5,497 bases of DNA, taken from the NCBI GenBank assembly GCA_023433205.1, contig JAEZDS010000166.1:1-5497 (forward strand), in the 5' to 3' direction. The position numbers were made by a program, and so were the translations under genes. The notes beneath the pieces were generated by a model. The model was not told the DNA's origin and searched no databases. It saw only the letters and a list, made by a program, of their open reading frames with translations. This DNA comes from Bacteroidota bacterium. Lineage in GTDB: Bacteria; Bacteroidota; Bacteroidia; B-17B0; Aurantibacillaceae. Shown piece after piece: positions 1 to 5,497 of the stretch (position 1 is the first letter of the stretch; the number at the start of each line of letters is the position of its first letter).

Positions 1-48
1 ACTCTGATACGATTGCTTAGATGCACGGATTTTTGACGCTTTTGGCAT
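1..48 (-). CDS. Possible start of a further minus-strand gene, cut by the left window edge
   Basis: On the minus strand an ATG at 48-46 opens a frame with no stop up to the window edge, giving 16 residues (MPKASKIRASKQSYQS). It is preceded by AAGGA three bases before the ATG, a little close for a ribosome binding site but suggestive. The peptide is rich in Lys, Arg and Ser and carries no recognisable motif, so no function can be given. It lies 76 bp downstream of the bifunctional transferase gene in the same direction and could be the next gene of that transcription unit. Sixteen codons is too short for frame statistics to be decisive, so this is a tentative call resting on start context and gene direction. 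Confidence 0.4.
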   Translation of the reverse strand, partial: MPKASKIRASKQSYQS

Positions 49-70
49 ATTTCCTTGCAGATTTTATCAG

Positions 71-100
71 CAAAATACGCCCTTTACCCCGCTAATCCAA
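71..100 (-). promoter_or_regulatory. Weak candidate Bacteroidota-type promoter for the left-edge gene
   Basis: Reading the minus strand, TTG (100-98) is followed after 20 bases by TATTTTG (77-71). This resembles the Bacteroidota -33 TTG / -7 TAnnTTTG pair, but the -7 element is one base short of the consensus. The putative ATG at 48 lies 22 bases beyond it, a reasonable leader length. The match is imperfect and could be chance in AT-rich DNA. The rest of the 49-124 gap shows nothing else convincing. Confidence 0.2.
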
Positions 101-124
101 GAAAAGGGAGTTTTTCAGCAGGCC

Positions 125-1543
125 CTAAATAAACTTACACTTTCTGCTGGCAAAAAAGCACATTCTCAGTAAGATAACCCCGTGTTTAAAACGCGAGATA
201 TTGGTGCTGCCATAGGTGCGTTCGCGGTAACGAATAGGAACCTCCACAATTTTGAGGTTAAGTTTATGGGCGCCGAAGAGCAGGTCGAAGTCTCCGAATG
301 GATCAAAGTCACCAAAATACCTGCGGTTCTTGATCAGTTTCATATAATCGTGCCTGAACATAACCTTTGTACCACATAAGGTGTCTTTAAAACGCTGGTC
401 GAGCAACCAGGTAAATGCCCAGCTGAAAAAATGATTGCCCAGGTAGTTCAGAAATCGCATGGCTTCCTTATCCATAGGGTAAACCAGCCTGGTGCCATTG
501 ATAAAATCGCCTTTGTTACCGGCGATGGCGTTGTAAAATTTAGGCAGATCTTCAGGTGGAACAGTAAGGTCGGCATCAAGGATCATCAGTATGTCGCCGG
601 TAGCAACACTGTAGCCGGCACGCACTGCGTCGGCCTTGCCTTTGCCTTTCTGCTGCATAATTTTTATGTCGTGTGTATGGGCGTATTTGTACTGGATTCT
701 CTGAATGGTCTCCCAGGTATCGTCGGTGCTGTTGCCTTCTACAAAAATGATCTCGATGTGTTTGCCGAATTCAGGCATCCTCAGAATGGCGTTCTCAATA
801 TTCCCGCTTTCATTCCTGGCGGGTATAACCACTGTAGTGCTGTATTTTTTCAGATAGGTTTCAGGGTTCGTTGCAGGCAACGGCGTAGCAAAACTGTAAA
901 TGTTAAGGCAGAAAAATCTGAAGATAGGAAACTTTGCCAGGTACCGATTAAACAGGAAGGAGAGCAGCGGAATGTAAAACGGAATAATAAGGCGTTTGCT
1001 GTTGCGGTAAACATCAAAGCCCGAGATAAAAAGCAGATTGTTGATGTCGCGCGTACTCAGCCAGTTCTGGGTAGGCGTTTTTTTCTTTAATCCTGTAAAC
1101 TCAGCGAGTTTGATCATTGGTTCCCACACCGAGTTGTAATACTGAACAATGATCTTGGTATTGGCATGACAGCATTTTTTCACTTCCTCAAACACCTGCT
1201 GAATATCACTCACAAAACCGATAAGATTACTGATCACTATCAGGTCGTATTTTTCAGTGAGTGTGATGTCGTTGGCGTCCATCAACAGAAACTCTATTCC
1301 TTTATCGCCATGTTTCTGTTTAGCCCAGCTGATGTATTCAGGGCTGAAATCAATTCCCGTTTTCTTAGAGCCGGCTATCCTGGCCAGCAGATCACCGCTG
1401 CCACAGCCTACTTCAAGCACGCTGCTGTCTTCATGCGAAAAATAGGCAACATAATTGCTGATCTCGTTCCAGTAATAAGCGCTGAATTTACGTTCCTGTC
1501 TTTTTTTGGCGTATTCGTTAAAATACTGTCGCGGGGAGCTCAA
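125..1543 (-). CDS. Bifunctional class I SAM methyltransferase / GT2 family glycosyltransferase
   Basis: A two-domain enzyme of about 472 residues, presumably cytosolic or membrane-associated, in surface-glycan or glycolipid synthesis. Numbering is from the TTG at 1543. The N-terminal half is a class I methyltransferase: SAM motif I VLEVGCGSGDLL (42-53), an acidic loop TGIDFS (62-67), LLMDAND (86-92) and YDLIVISNLIGFV (99-111). A linker with hydrophobic, possibly membrane-touching stretches follows (about 184-222). The C-terminal half is a GT2 (GT-A fold, dolichyl-phosphate-mannose-synthase-like) transferase: TTVVIPARNESGNIENA (236-252), FVEGNSTDDTW (267-277), GKGKADAVRAGY (300-311) and the metal-binding DADLT (323-327). 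It lacks a C-terminal membrane bundle. The frame extends upstream to another TTG at 1642, but that would run 53 bp into the divergent gene. No ATG precedes the SAM motif. The TTG at 1543 gives a complete domain starting near YFNEYAKKRQ. Family assignment is firm; start and substrate are inferred. Confidence 0.88.
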   Translation of the reverse strand: MSSPRQYFNEYAKKRQERKFSAYYWNEISNYVAYFSHEDSSVLEVGCGSGDLLARIAGSKKTGIDFSPEYISWAKQKHGDKGIEFLLMDANDITLTEKYDLIVISNLIGFVSDIQQVFEEVKKCCHANTKIIVQYYNSVWEPMIKLAEFTGLKKKTPTQNWLSTRDINNLLFISGFDVYRNSKRLIIPFYIPLLSFLFNRYLAKFPIFRFFCLNIYSFATPLPATNPETYLKKYSTTVVIPARNESGNIENAILRMPEFGKHIEIIFVEGNSTDDTWETIQRIQYKYAHTHDIKIMQQKGKGKADAVRAGYSVATGDILMILDADLTVPPEDLPKFYNAIAGNKGDFINGTRLVYPMDKEAMRFLNYLGNHFFSWAFTWLLDQRFKDTLCGTKVMFRHDYMKLIKNRRYFGDFDPFGDFDLLFGAHKLNLKIVEVPIRYRERTYGSTNISRFKHGVILLRMCFFASRKCKFI

Positions 1544-1575
1544 ATTTGTGTGAAGAAATAAAAAATATAAATTTA
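1541..1575 (+). promoter_or_regulatory. Candidate promoter of the LamG/T9SS gene
   Basis: On the plus strand TTTG (1545-1548) is followed after 19 bases by TAAATTTA (1568-1575), which matches the Bacteroidota -7 consensus TAnnTTTG in all fixed positions but the last. Transcription would start near 1580, leaving a very short leader before the ATG at 1590. The short leader and the AT-rich background keep confidence modest. Confidence 0.35.
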
Positions 1576-1589
1576 CGTAAAATCCCAAA
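1562..1589 (-). promoter_or_regulatory. Candidate promoter of the bifunctional transferase gene, overlapping the divergent one
   Basis: On the minus strand TTTG (1589-1586) is followed after 16 bases by TATATTTT (1569-1562), close to TAnnTTTG apart from the last base. It would drive the gene starting at the TTG at 1543. Its elements physically overlap those proposed for the plus-strand LamG gene, so both could not be occupied at once if both are real. The spacing is slightly shorter than usual. Confidence 0.28.
1572..1581. promoter_or_regulatory. 10-bp perfect palindrome TTTACGTAAA in the divergent intergenic region
   Basis: TTTACGTAAA is its own reverse complement and sits between the two divergent starts, overlapping the end of the proposed -7 element of the LamG gene and lying inside the spacer of the opposing promoter. 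Position and symmetry fit a site for a dimeric regulator, but no regulator gene is present here and a 10-bp palindrome in AT-rich DNA may be chance. Confidence 0.3.
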
Positions 1590-1605
1590 ATGATTCGATC
1601 ATTGG
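1585..1605 (+). promoter_or_regulatory. Hairpin enclosing the LamG gene's start codon
   Basis: AATGAT (1589-1594) and ATCATT (1598-1603) are perfect inverted arms around a TCG loop. CC (1585-1586) can pair with GG (1604-1605) across a two-base AA bulge, making an eight-pair stem. The start codon 1590-1592 lies within the 5' arm, so the structure could limit ribosome access. The stem is short and mostly A-U, so its stability in the cell is uncertain. Confidence 0.35.
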
Positions 1606-2648
1606 TTTTTGTCTTATCCAGTCTTTTTTGCCTGTTTTCCAAGGCTCAGATAAATCTCAGCTCCGGACTAAAGGTCTGCTACGATTTTAACGGCAATACC
1701 TCCGACCAGTCGGGTCACAATAATCACGGAGTTCTTTCCGGGTCGGTTACGCTTGCAAGCGACAGGATGAATAATCCAGGCAAGGTCTACCATTTTAGCG
1801 GCGGACTTAACGATTTTATAGCAGTGTGCAGTCTCACCAACATAACAACTAACAATGAGCTGTCTATCAGCATGTGGGCACAGGCCGAGGTGCAGACCTC
1901 GACTTGTTTGTTTATGCTTGAGCCCGACAATGCCAGCGACCGATGTGTTGGCTGTGCCATGTATTCGGGGGTTGGACTGGTGTGGGATTATGGCAGTATT
2001 TACACCAATGGAAGGATCACTCAGCCTGTAAACTGGGATAATCTCTGGCATCATTACGTTTTTTCTGTAAGCGAAGTTAATAATACCAAGTCGCTGTACA
2101 TGGATGGGGTTCTTGTTGCTGGAGGTCAGTACGGCGGCTCGCTGAACAATAAAAGTCTCCCTGTATTTATAGGTGCTGGAACCTCTGATGTCAGCGGAGG
2201 CTCGCTACGCTGGCGGGGAAAGATTGATGAGGTGCGTATTTATAACCGGGCGGTTACAGCGGCGGAGGTTGGCGCACTTTATAGCGGGACATTTACTTGC
2301 AACGAAGTGCAGGAATCAATGAGCGAAAAGAACCAGGCGCCTGTTTCATTCACTTGCACAAATACAGGCACAGTTACAACGGCTGTTACAAACCAGTTAA
2401 AGTCAGTGAAAACAGACTGCTTTTATCCTTCCCCAGCGAGTGATGTTCTGTATTTTAGCGGCGTGATGGCTGATGTAGCCTTTCTTGAGATCTACAGCTC
2501 AGACATGCGGATCGTGGGAAAATATTCGGCTCAAGATATTCGGAGAGGTGTTTTAGATATGTCATCATACGCGCCAGGCCTTTATCTTTTGCGTTTCAAT
2601 GATAAAGGCAATAATTTGAAGTATCAGAAAGTCATTGTTGAGCGATAA
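1590..2648 (+). CDS. Secreted LamG/concanavalin A-like domain protein with T9SS C-terminal sorting domain
   Basis: A 352-residue exported protein, probably carbohydrate-binding or adhesive, at the cell surface or in the medium. Residues 1-19 form a signal peptide (charged start, hydrophobic core, cleavage after SKA before Q20). Residues about 25-232 form a LamG-type jelly roll with the family's typical phrases: LKVCYDFNGNTSDQSG (27-42), LSISMWAQ (91-98), WHHYVFSV (153-160), SLYMDG (168-173) and WRGKIDEVRIYNRAVTAAEV (208-227). A Thr/Ser-rich linker with cysteines (233-275) leads to a sorting domain (about 276-352) with FYPSPASDVLYFSG, LDMSSYAPGLYLLRF and the terminal KVIVER, the form used by the type IX secretion system. 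The mature part has eight cysteines, including CVGC (119-122). The ATG is certain: an in-frame TAA lies at 1578-1580 and the signal peptide begins at once. The ligand is unknown, and a glycan-hydrolase activity is not supported by any catalytic motif I can see. Confidence 0.9.
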   Translation: MIRSLVFVLSSLFCLFSKAQINLSSGLKVCYDFNGNTSDQSGHNNHGVLSGSVTLASDRMNNPGKVYHFSGGLNDFIAVCSLTNITTNNELSISMWAQAEVQTSTCLFMLEPDNASDRCVGCAMYSGVGLVWDYGSIYTNGRITQPVNWDNLWHHYVFSVSEVNNTKSLYMDGVLVAGGQYGGSLNNKSLPVFIGAGTSDVSGGSLRWRGKIDEVRIYNRAVTAAEVGALYSGTFTCNEVQESMSEKNQAPVSFTCTNTGTVTTAVTNQLKSVKTDCFYPSPASDVLYFSGVMADVAFLEIYSSDMRIVGKYSAQDIRRGVLDMSSYAPGLYLLRFNDKGNNLKYQKVIVER

Positions 2649-2666
2649 GCTAAAGTCCGACCGGAA

Positions 2667-3419
2667 TCAGAGCTTCTCGATTTCTATTGTGCAGAACAAA
2701 CCAAGCTGTTTTGAAAGAGGTTTTAAGAGCCATTCGGTGGTGGCCGCAATATTGTAGGCAAAATAGGGGAGAAGGGGGCTGCGCGAAACGCCTCCGCTTA
2801 ACACGTACAAAAATGGCGTGTGGTACTTCACTTCTTTTATCCTCAGTAATGGAAATGACTTTCTGAACGCTTCGAGGTCTCTTTCAAAATAAATATAGGG
2901 CAGCGCCTGGTTGCTGTTTGATAACGGATTGCCAGGTTTGATTTCTCTGCCACCCTTCTCATCAAAAGGTTCGTGGTGAAATTTTTTGTAGATCAATCTA
3001 CCCAGCGCGCTGTTGGCAGGTTCTGTCATGATGATCTTTCCTCCCTTTATCAGTGTTCTCTGTGCCTCACTGAGGAAAAGATAGGGCCGCGGAATGTGAT
3101 GAAATACATTGAGCATCATAATTGCTCCGAGCTCGCCGTCGGCAAAAGGCATTTCTTCAGCGCTGAAGATCATATCGATGTTTGGCAATTCAAGCACGTC
3201 GCTGGTGATCACCTCCGGGAACACCTCCTTTAAAAAACCTCCGCCAGAGCCTATTTCGAGATATTTTCCAGCGTTTACTTCTCTGGCCTTTTTAATAAAA
3301 ACAGCATACCATTTTTTATAAAGCTTTTTCAGGAAAGGTTTTTTCAGAATGATATCGCGGTGCGCCAGGGTGGTCCGTGGATCATCGAGCTCATAAGGGA
3401 TTTGGTACTTCTTAAACAT
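2667..3419 (-). CDS. Class I SAM-dependent methyltransferase
   Basis: A 250-residue cytosolic methyltransferase of the broad Methyltransf_11/UbiE-like fold, probably modifying a sugar or lipid-linked intermediate in this glycan cluster. Numbering is from the ATG at 3419. Visible elements are SAM motif I YLEIGSGGGFLKE (53-65), the region ITSDVL (71-76), SAEEMPFADGELGAIMMLNV with the carboxyl-side HHIPRP (86-111), and GGKIIMTEPA (126-135). After it comes an Asn/Gly/Pro-rich segment and a hydrophobic C-terminal part (about 203-235). The frame can be extended to a TTG at 3461, but the ATG is preferred because it overlaps the upstream stop by 8 bp (ATGTTTAA), which suggests translational coupling. 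No strong ribosome binding site precedes it. It converges on the LamG gene, with 18 bp between the two stops. The acceptor atom and substrate cannot be deduced. Confidence 0.85.
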   Translation of the reverse strand: MFKKYQIPYELDDPRTTLAHRDIILKKPFLKKLYKKWYAVFIKKAREVNAGKYLEIGSGGGFLKEVFPEVITSDVLELPNIDMIFSAEEMPFADGELGAIMMLNVFHHIPRPYLFLSEAQRTLIKGGKIIMTEPANSALGRLIYKKFHHEPFDEKGGREIKPGNPLSNSNQALPYIYFERDLEAFRKSFPLLRIKEVKYHTPFLYVLSGGVSRSPLLPYFAYNIAATTEWLLKPLSKQLGLFCTIEIEKL

Positions 3420-4161
3420 GCTGCCTGGTCGCCAGAATATTATAATAGTGTGATTTATCAAGAGGCTCCAGCTCCTGTACTTTTTCCTTCGTTAGTGGCT
3501 CCAGACTGCTATTGCTGATCAGCCTTATATCGAATCCTTTTTGCTGTAACCATTCGTAGTATTCCGTTGCTGAACTTCCTGCCTTTTGCAGTCCGTACGG
3601 CCAGAATTCAGAGATGATCTTAAGATGGGGGTTGTTCTGAAAAGTTCTTGTCATGCCCTGTACGGCCTGCATTTCAAAGCCCTGGATGTCCATCTTAATT
3701 AAGTCTACTTTGTGGTTCCCGGTTTGTGAAAGATAGTCGTCGAGACTCACAGATTCAATTTCTTTTTCCGTTGCATAGTCATCCGGCCGGTAGGTGCGAT
3801 GATCAACATTCAGTTCTTTTGATGTATAGATCCTGATTTTTCCGCTCACAGGGCCAATGGCTTTGTTGTTGATACGCACATTGGCAAGGTCGCGGGTGTG
3901 AACCTGGAGTTTTTCGAAATTTTTTTCGTCCGGCTCAAAGCAGTGCACGGTGCCGCTCTGTCCTGTTTGTGATGAAAGTATGCTGGCGTAAAAGCCTATG
4001 TTGGCGCCGATGTCAACTACTACCGCTCCTGGCACTACCACTTTTTTCAGTAACGATATCTCAAACGCATCCTGTTTGTTTTTGAAAAGATGGTAAAGCG
4101 GCCGGTACAGAAAAAAGGCTTTCTTGTAAAGTATATTTCCCAGACGGATACTTAGTGACAT
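3412..4161 (-). CDS. FkbM family SAM-dependent methyltransferase
   Basis: A 249-residue FkbM-type methyltransferase; this family commonly O-methylates sugars or polyketide-type hydroxyls and is frequent in polysaccharide clusters. Visible in order: SAM motif I VVVDIGANIGFYAS (47-60), HCFEPDEKNFEKL (73-85) with the acidic residue expected to bind the SAM ribose, the family phrase IESVSLDDYL (135-144), and VDLIKMDIQGFEMQAVQGM (152-170), the conserved D-x-(Q/E)-G-x-E block. The length is typical. The ATG has a good Shine-Dalgarno sequence, AGGAGA, three bases before it. The gene starts 9 bp after the stop of the GT39-like gene and its stop overlaps the next gene by 8 bp, so all three are very likely co-transcribed. 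Family assignment is firm; the substrate is inferred only from context. Confidence 0.92.
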   Translation of the reverse strand: MSLSIRLGNILYKKAFFLYRPLYHLFKNKQDAFEISLLKKVVVPGAVVVDIGANIGFYASILSSQTGQSGTVHCFEPDEKNFEKLQVHTRDLANVRINNKAIGPVSGKIRIYTSKELNVDHRTYRPDDYATEKEIESVSLDDYLSQTGNHKVDLIKMDIQGFEMQAVQGMTRTFQNNPHLKIISEFWPYGLQKAGSSATEYYEWLQQKGFDIRLISNSSLEPLTKEKVQELEPLDKSHYYNILATRQHV

Positions 4162-4164
4162 GTG

Positions 4165-4170
4165 TCTCCT
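4165..4170 (-). promoter_or_regulatory. Strong Shine-Dalgarno AGGAGA of the FkbM gene, abutting the upstream stop codon
   Basis: On the minus strand the upstream gene's TAA (4173-4171) is followed directly by AGGAGA, then CAC and the ATG at 4161. Strong Shine-Dalgarno sequences are not the rule in Bacteroidota, and this one is placed so that a terminating ribosome could re-initiate at once. It fixes the FkbM start. Confidence 0.7.
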
Positions 4171-5497
4171 TTAATAAACGATCTCGTAAAGATAGGTTTC
4201 TTCGATGAGGCCTTCAGTATGAATGAGTTTCAGCTTGTCTGGATACTTCTGCGCGACAGGAATTATAATGTAATGCACTGTATTAATAATTCCTGCCTGC
4301 GGATAATTTGGGTTGACCCTGAGACTGGCGAGCATTACATGCGAAACGCCATTTTTTTTCAGGTAAACCAGCGCGCTGTCGGGGTTTGATTGCTTGGTAA
4401 CCGAATCGCGGTGTATAACGCTGTAAATAGGAAAGAATTTTTTGCCATTGCCATAAACAAAACTCATGGGAGCTTTTCGACTGGCTACAAGTGCGCTGTC
4501 GGGCAGGTTTTCAGCGCACCATTCGCTGCACTTCAGAAAATTCTGCCAGTCGGGTGTATAACCAAAGTATTTGTCGCCTTTAAGATTTCTTTTGATCACC
4601 GGCACGTTATCAGAGGCCCTTTTAAAAGACGAGAGGCAAACGGAGGCGGAAACAAGAAGCATTGTGCCAAGATAGATCACCGGCCATTCCTTTTTTATGG
4701 AAAACACATAAATGCCGTAAAAGATCAGCATCAGCATTATTGGCATACAAACCAGGGTGATCCTGGGCTGGTCCCATCTTGTTTGAAGTATGGTGTAGGA
4801 CAGTACAAGCTGAGCCCCGGTAAACAAAGCCAGCAGCACCATCAGTTTGTTGTTGTGCCGCAAAAGTTTCCAGAAGCCGAAAAGGGCCAGTGCCAGTGTG
4901 CCAAGGGCTAACCATATATAGGTATCCGTGCTGGTGTCTTCTCTGAAGCCCAGCAGCTGGTAAAATCGTTTGCTGAGTGAAAGGTTCAGATTTTCGAAAA
5001 AACGATTTACAAATCCCCACAGGTCCTCATTGCCAAGCGAAGCGTCGTATGGATCTTTTTGCAGCAGAATGGCACCCTGGTTCTTAAACTGGTTTTGTGC
5101 TTTCCAAACAAGTTTTATTACGATCTCGTAGGGGACTTTAAACAACAGATAAACGAGCAGCGACGAAAAAAGCGCGATGTACTTTTTTTCGATGATAAAA
5201 AATAGAATTACAGCCGGTATCACTACAATGGCGGCACTTTTACCGGTGCTTATAAGAAACATGCTAAGACCAAAAAGTAACCATGCGCCAGAATTTGCCC
5301 TGATATCACGCCAGCTGTCTTTTTGAAGGTCTATTATTTTCGCCGCACTGTAAAACAGCAAACCCTGGAGGAAAAAGTAAAATGCCTCTGTAAACGTCAT
5401 GCTGGCGAAATACAGGATCAGATGATTTACGGCATGAAAAAGTACTACGGGTAAAAAAACTACTGCGGGAACGCGGTTACGCAGTGCTTTGTAGAAC
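4171..5497 (-). CDS. GT-C / GT39-like integral membrane glycosyltransferase, 5' end beyond the window
   Basis: The C-terminal 441 residues or so of a polytopic transferase that would use a polyprenyl-phosphate sugar at the outer face of the inner membrane. An ATG occurs at 5400, but the frame stays open to the right edge with 32 more plausible residues (FYKALRNRVPAVVFLP then LFHAVNHLILYFAS), so this ATG is internal. Counted from it, hydrophobic segments lie at about 1-21, 37-70 (two, split at STGKSA), 73-98, 160-180, 185-204, 213-234 and 240-256. A soluble C-terminal part (257-409) follows. The phrase QTRWDQPRITLVCMPIML (206-223) and the tail DWQNFLKCSEWCAENLPDSA (284-303) resemble Bacteroidota GT39-type proteins as I recall them. 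The catalytic acidic residue of GT-C enzymes normally lies in the first outer loop, which is outside the window. It heads the visible operon, 9 bp before the FkbM gene. Donor and acceptor are unknown. Confidence 0.82.
   Translation of the reverse strand, partial: FYKALRNRVPAVVFLPVVLFHAVNHLILYFASMTFTEAFYFFLQGLLFYSAAKIIDLQKDSWRDIRANSGAWLLFGLSMFLISTGKSAAIVVIPAVILFFIIEKKYIALFSSLLVYLLFKVPYEIVIKLVWKAQNQFKNQGAILLQKDPYDASLGNEDLWGFVNRFFENLNLSLSKRFYQLLGFREDTSTDTYIWLALGTLALALFGFWKLLRHNNKLMVLLALFTGAQLVLSYTILQTRWDQPRITLVCMPIMLMLIFYGIYVFSIKKEWPVIYLGTMLLVSASVCLSSFKRASDNVPVIKRNLKGDKYFGYTPDWQNFLKCSEWCAENLPDSALVASRKAPMSFVYGNGKKFFPIYSVIHRDSVTKQSNPDSALVYLKKNGVSHVMLASLRVNPNYPQAGIINTVHYIIIPVAQKYPDKLKLIHTEGLIEETYLYEIVY

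Noticed and set aside
80..115. CCCTTT (80-85) and AAAGGG (103-108) inverted arms followed by TTTTT on the plus strand, resembling a terminator
   Set aside because: The stem is only six pairs with a 17-base loop, the T-run begins two bases after the stem, and no plus-strand gene ends there. For the minus-strand gene ending at 125 no proper T-run follows.
431..1090. 219-residue open frame on the plus strand opposite the GT2 domain
   Set aside because: It lies wholly antisense to a strongly supported glycosyltransferase, has no recognisable domain, and reads as low-complexity mixed composition typical of a shadow frame.
1544..1642. Extending the bifunctional transferase to the TTG at 1642
   Set aside because: The extra 33 residues overlap the LamG gene's start and signal peptide, match nothing in the methyltransferase fold, and would leave no separate promoter space.
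1668..2054. 128-residue minus-strand frame within the LamG gene
   Set aside because: It is antisense to clear signal-peptide and LamG coding sequence and has no motif of its own.
3420..3461. Extending the class I methyltransferase to the TTG at 3461
   Set aside because: The added residues lie inside the FkbM coding sequence, and the ATG at 3419 gives a normal coupled 8-bp overlap.
4390..4911. 173-residue plus-strand frame opposite the membrane glycosyltransferase
   Set aside because: The opposite strand encodes well-formed membrane helices with family-typical phrases; this frame is rich in His, Gln and Lys without any domain.

Overview
The window looks like part of a surface-glycan biosynthesis locus from a member of the Bacteroidota (Bacteroidetes). 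Three observations support this. The protein encoded at 1590-2648 ends in a type IX secretion (T9SS) C-terminal sorting domain, which is a hallmark of this phylum. Start sites mostly sit behind A-rich leaders rather than strong Shine-Dalgarno sequences, and the candidate promoters resemble the phylum's TTTG / TAnnTTTG type. I cannot name a genus.

Layout from the right edge, in the direction of transcription of the minus-strand genes. A multi-membrane GT-C/GT39-like glycosyltransferase is cut by the right edge (5497 to 4171). It is followed 9 bp later by an FkbM-type methyltransferase (4161 to 3412), which overlaps by 8 bp a second class I SAM methyltransferase (3419 to 2667). These three form a tightly packed operon segment. 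On the opposite strand a secreted LamG/concanavalin A-like protein with a T9SS sorting domain (1590-2648) converges on the operon, with an 18-bp gap. It diverges from a bifunctional methyltransferase-GT2 glycosyltransferase (about 1543 to 125). The only compact region with regulatory features, about 1541-1605, lies between these divergent genes. It carries candidate promoters on both strands, a 10-bp palindrome and a hairpin over the LamG gene's start codon. At the left edge, 16 codons of a possible further minus-strand gene begin at 48.

How the genes may work together (inference): the GT39-like enzyme and the GT2 domain would transfer sugars using lipid-linked or nucleotide-linked donors. 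The three methyltransferase domains would decorate the sugars. The LamG protein would be exported by T9SS to the cell surface or medium, where a carbohydrate-binding fold could meet the same kind of glycan. The families are recognisable, but no specific substrate can be assigned. I found no RNA genes, CRISPR arrays, insertion sequences or convincing intrinsic terminators. I do not see clear evidence for a wholly new system. The most interesting points are the fused enzyme with a non-ATG start, the lectin-like gene lodged inside the glycan cluster, and the compact divergent control region.
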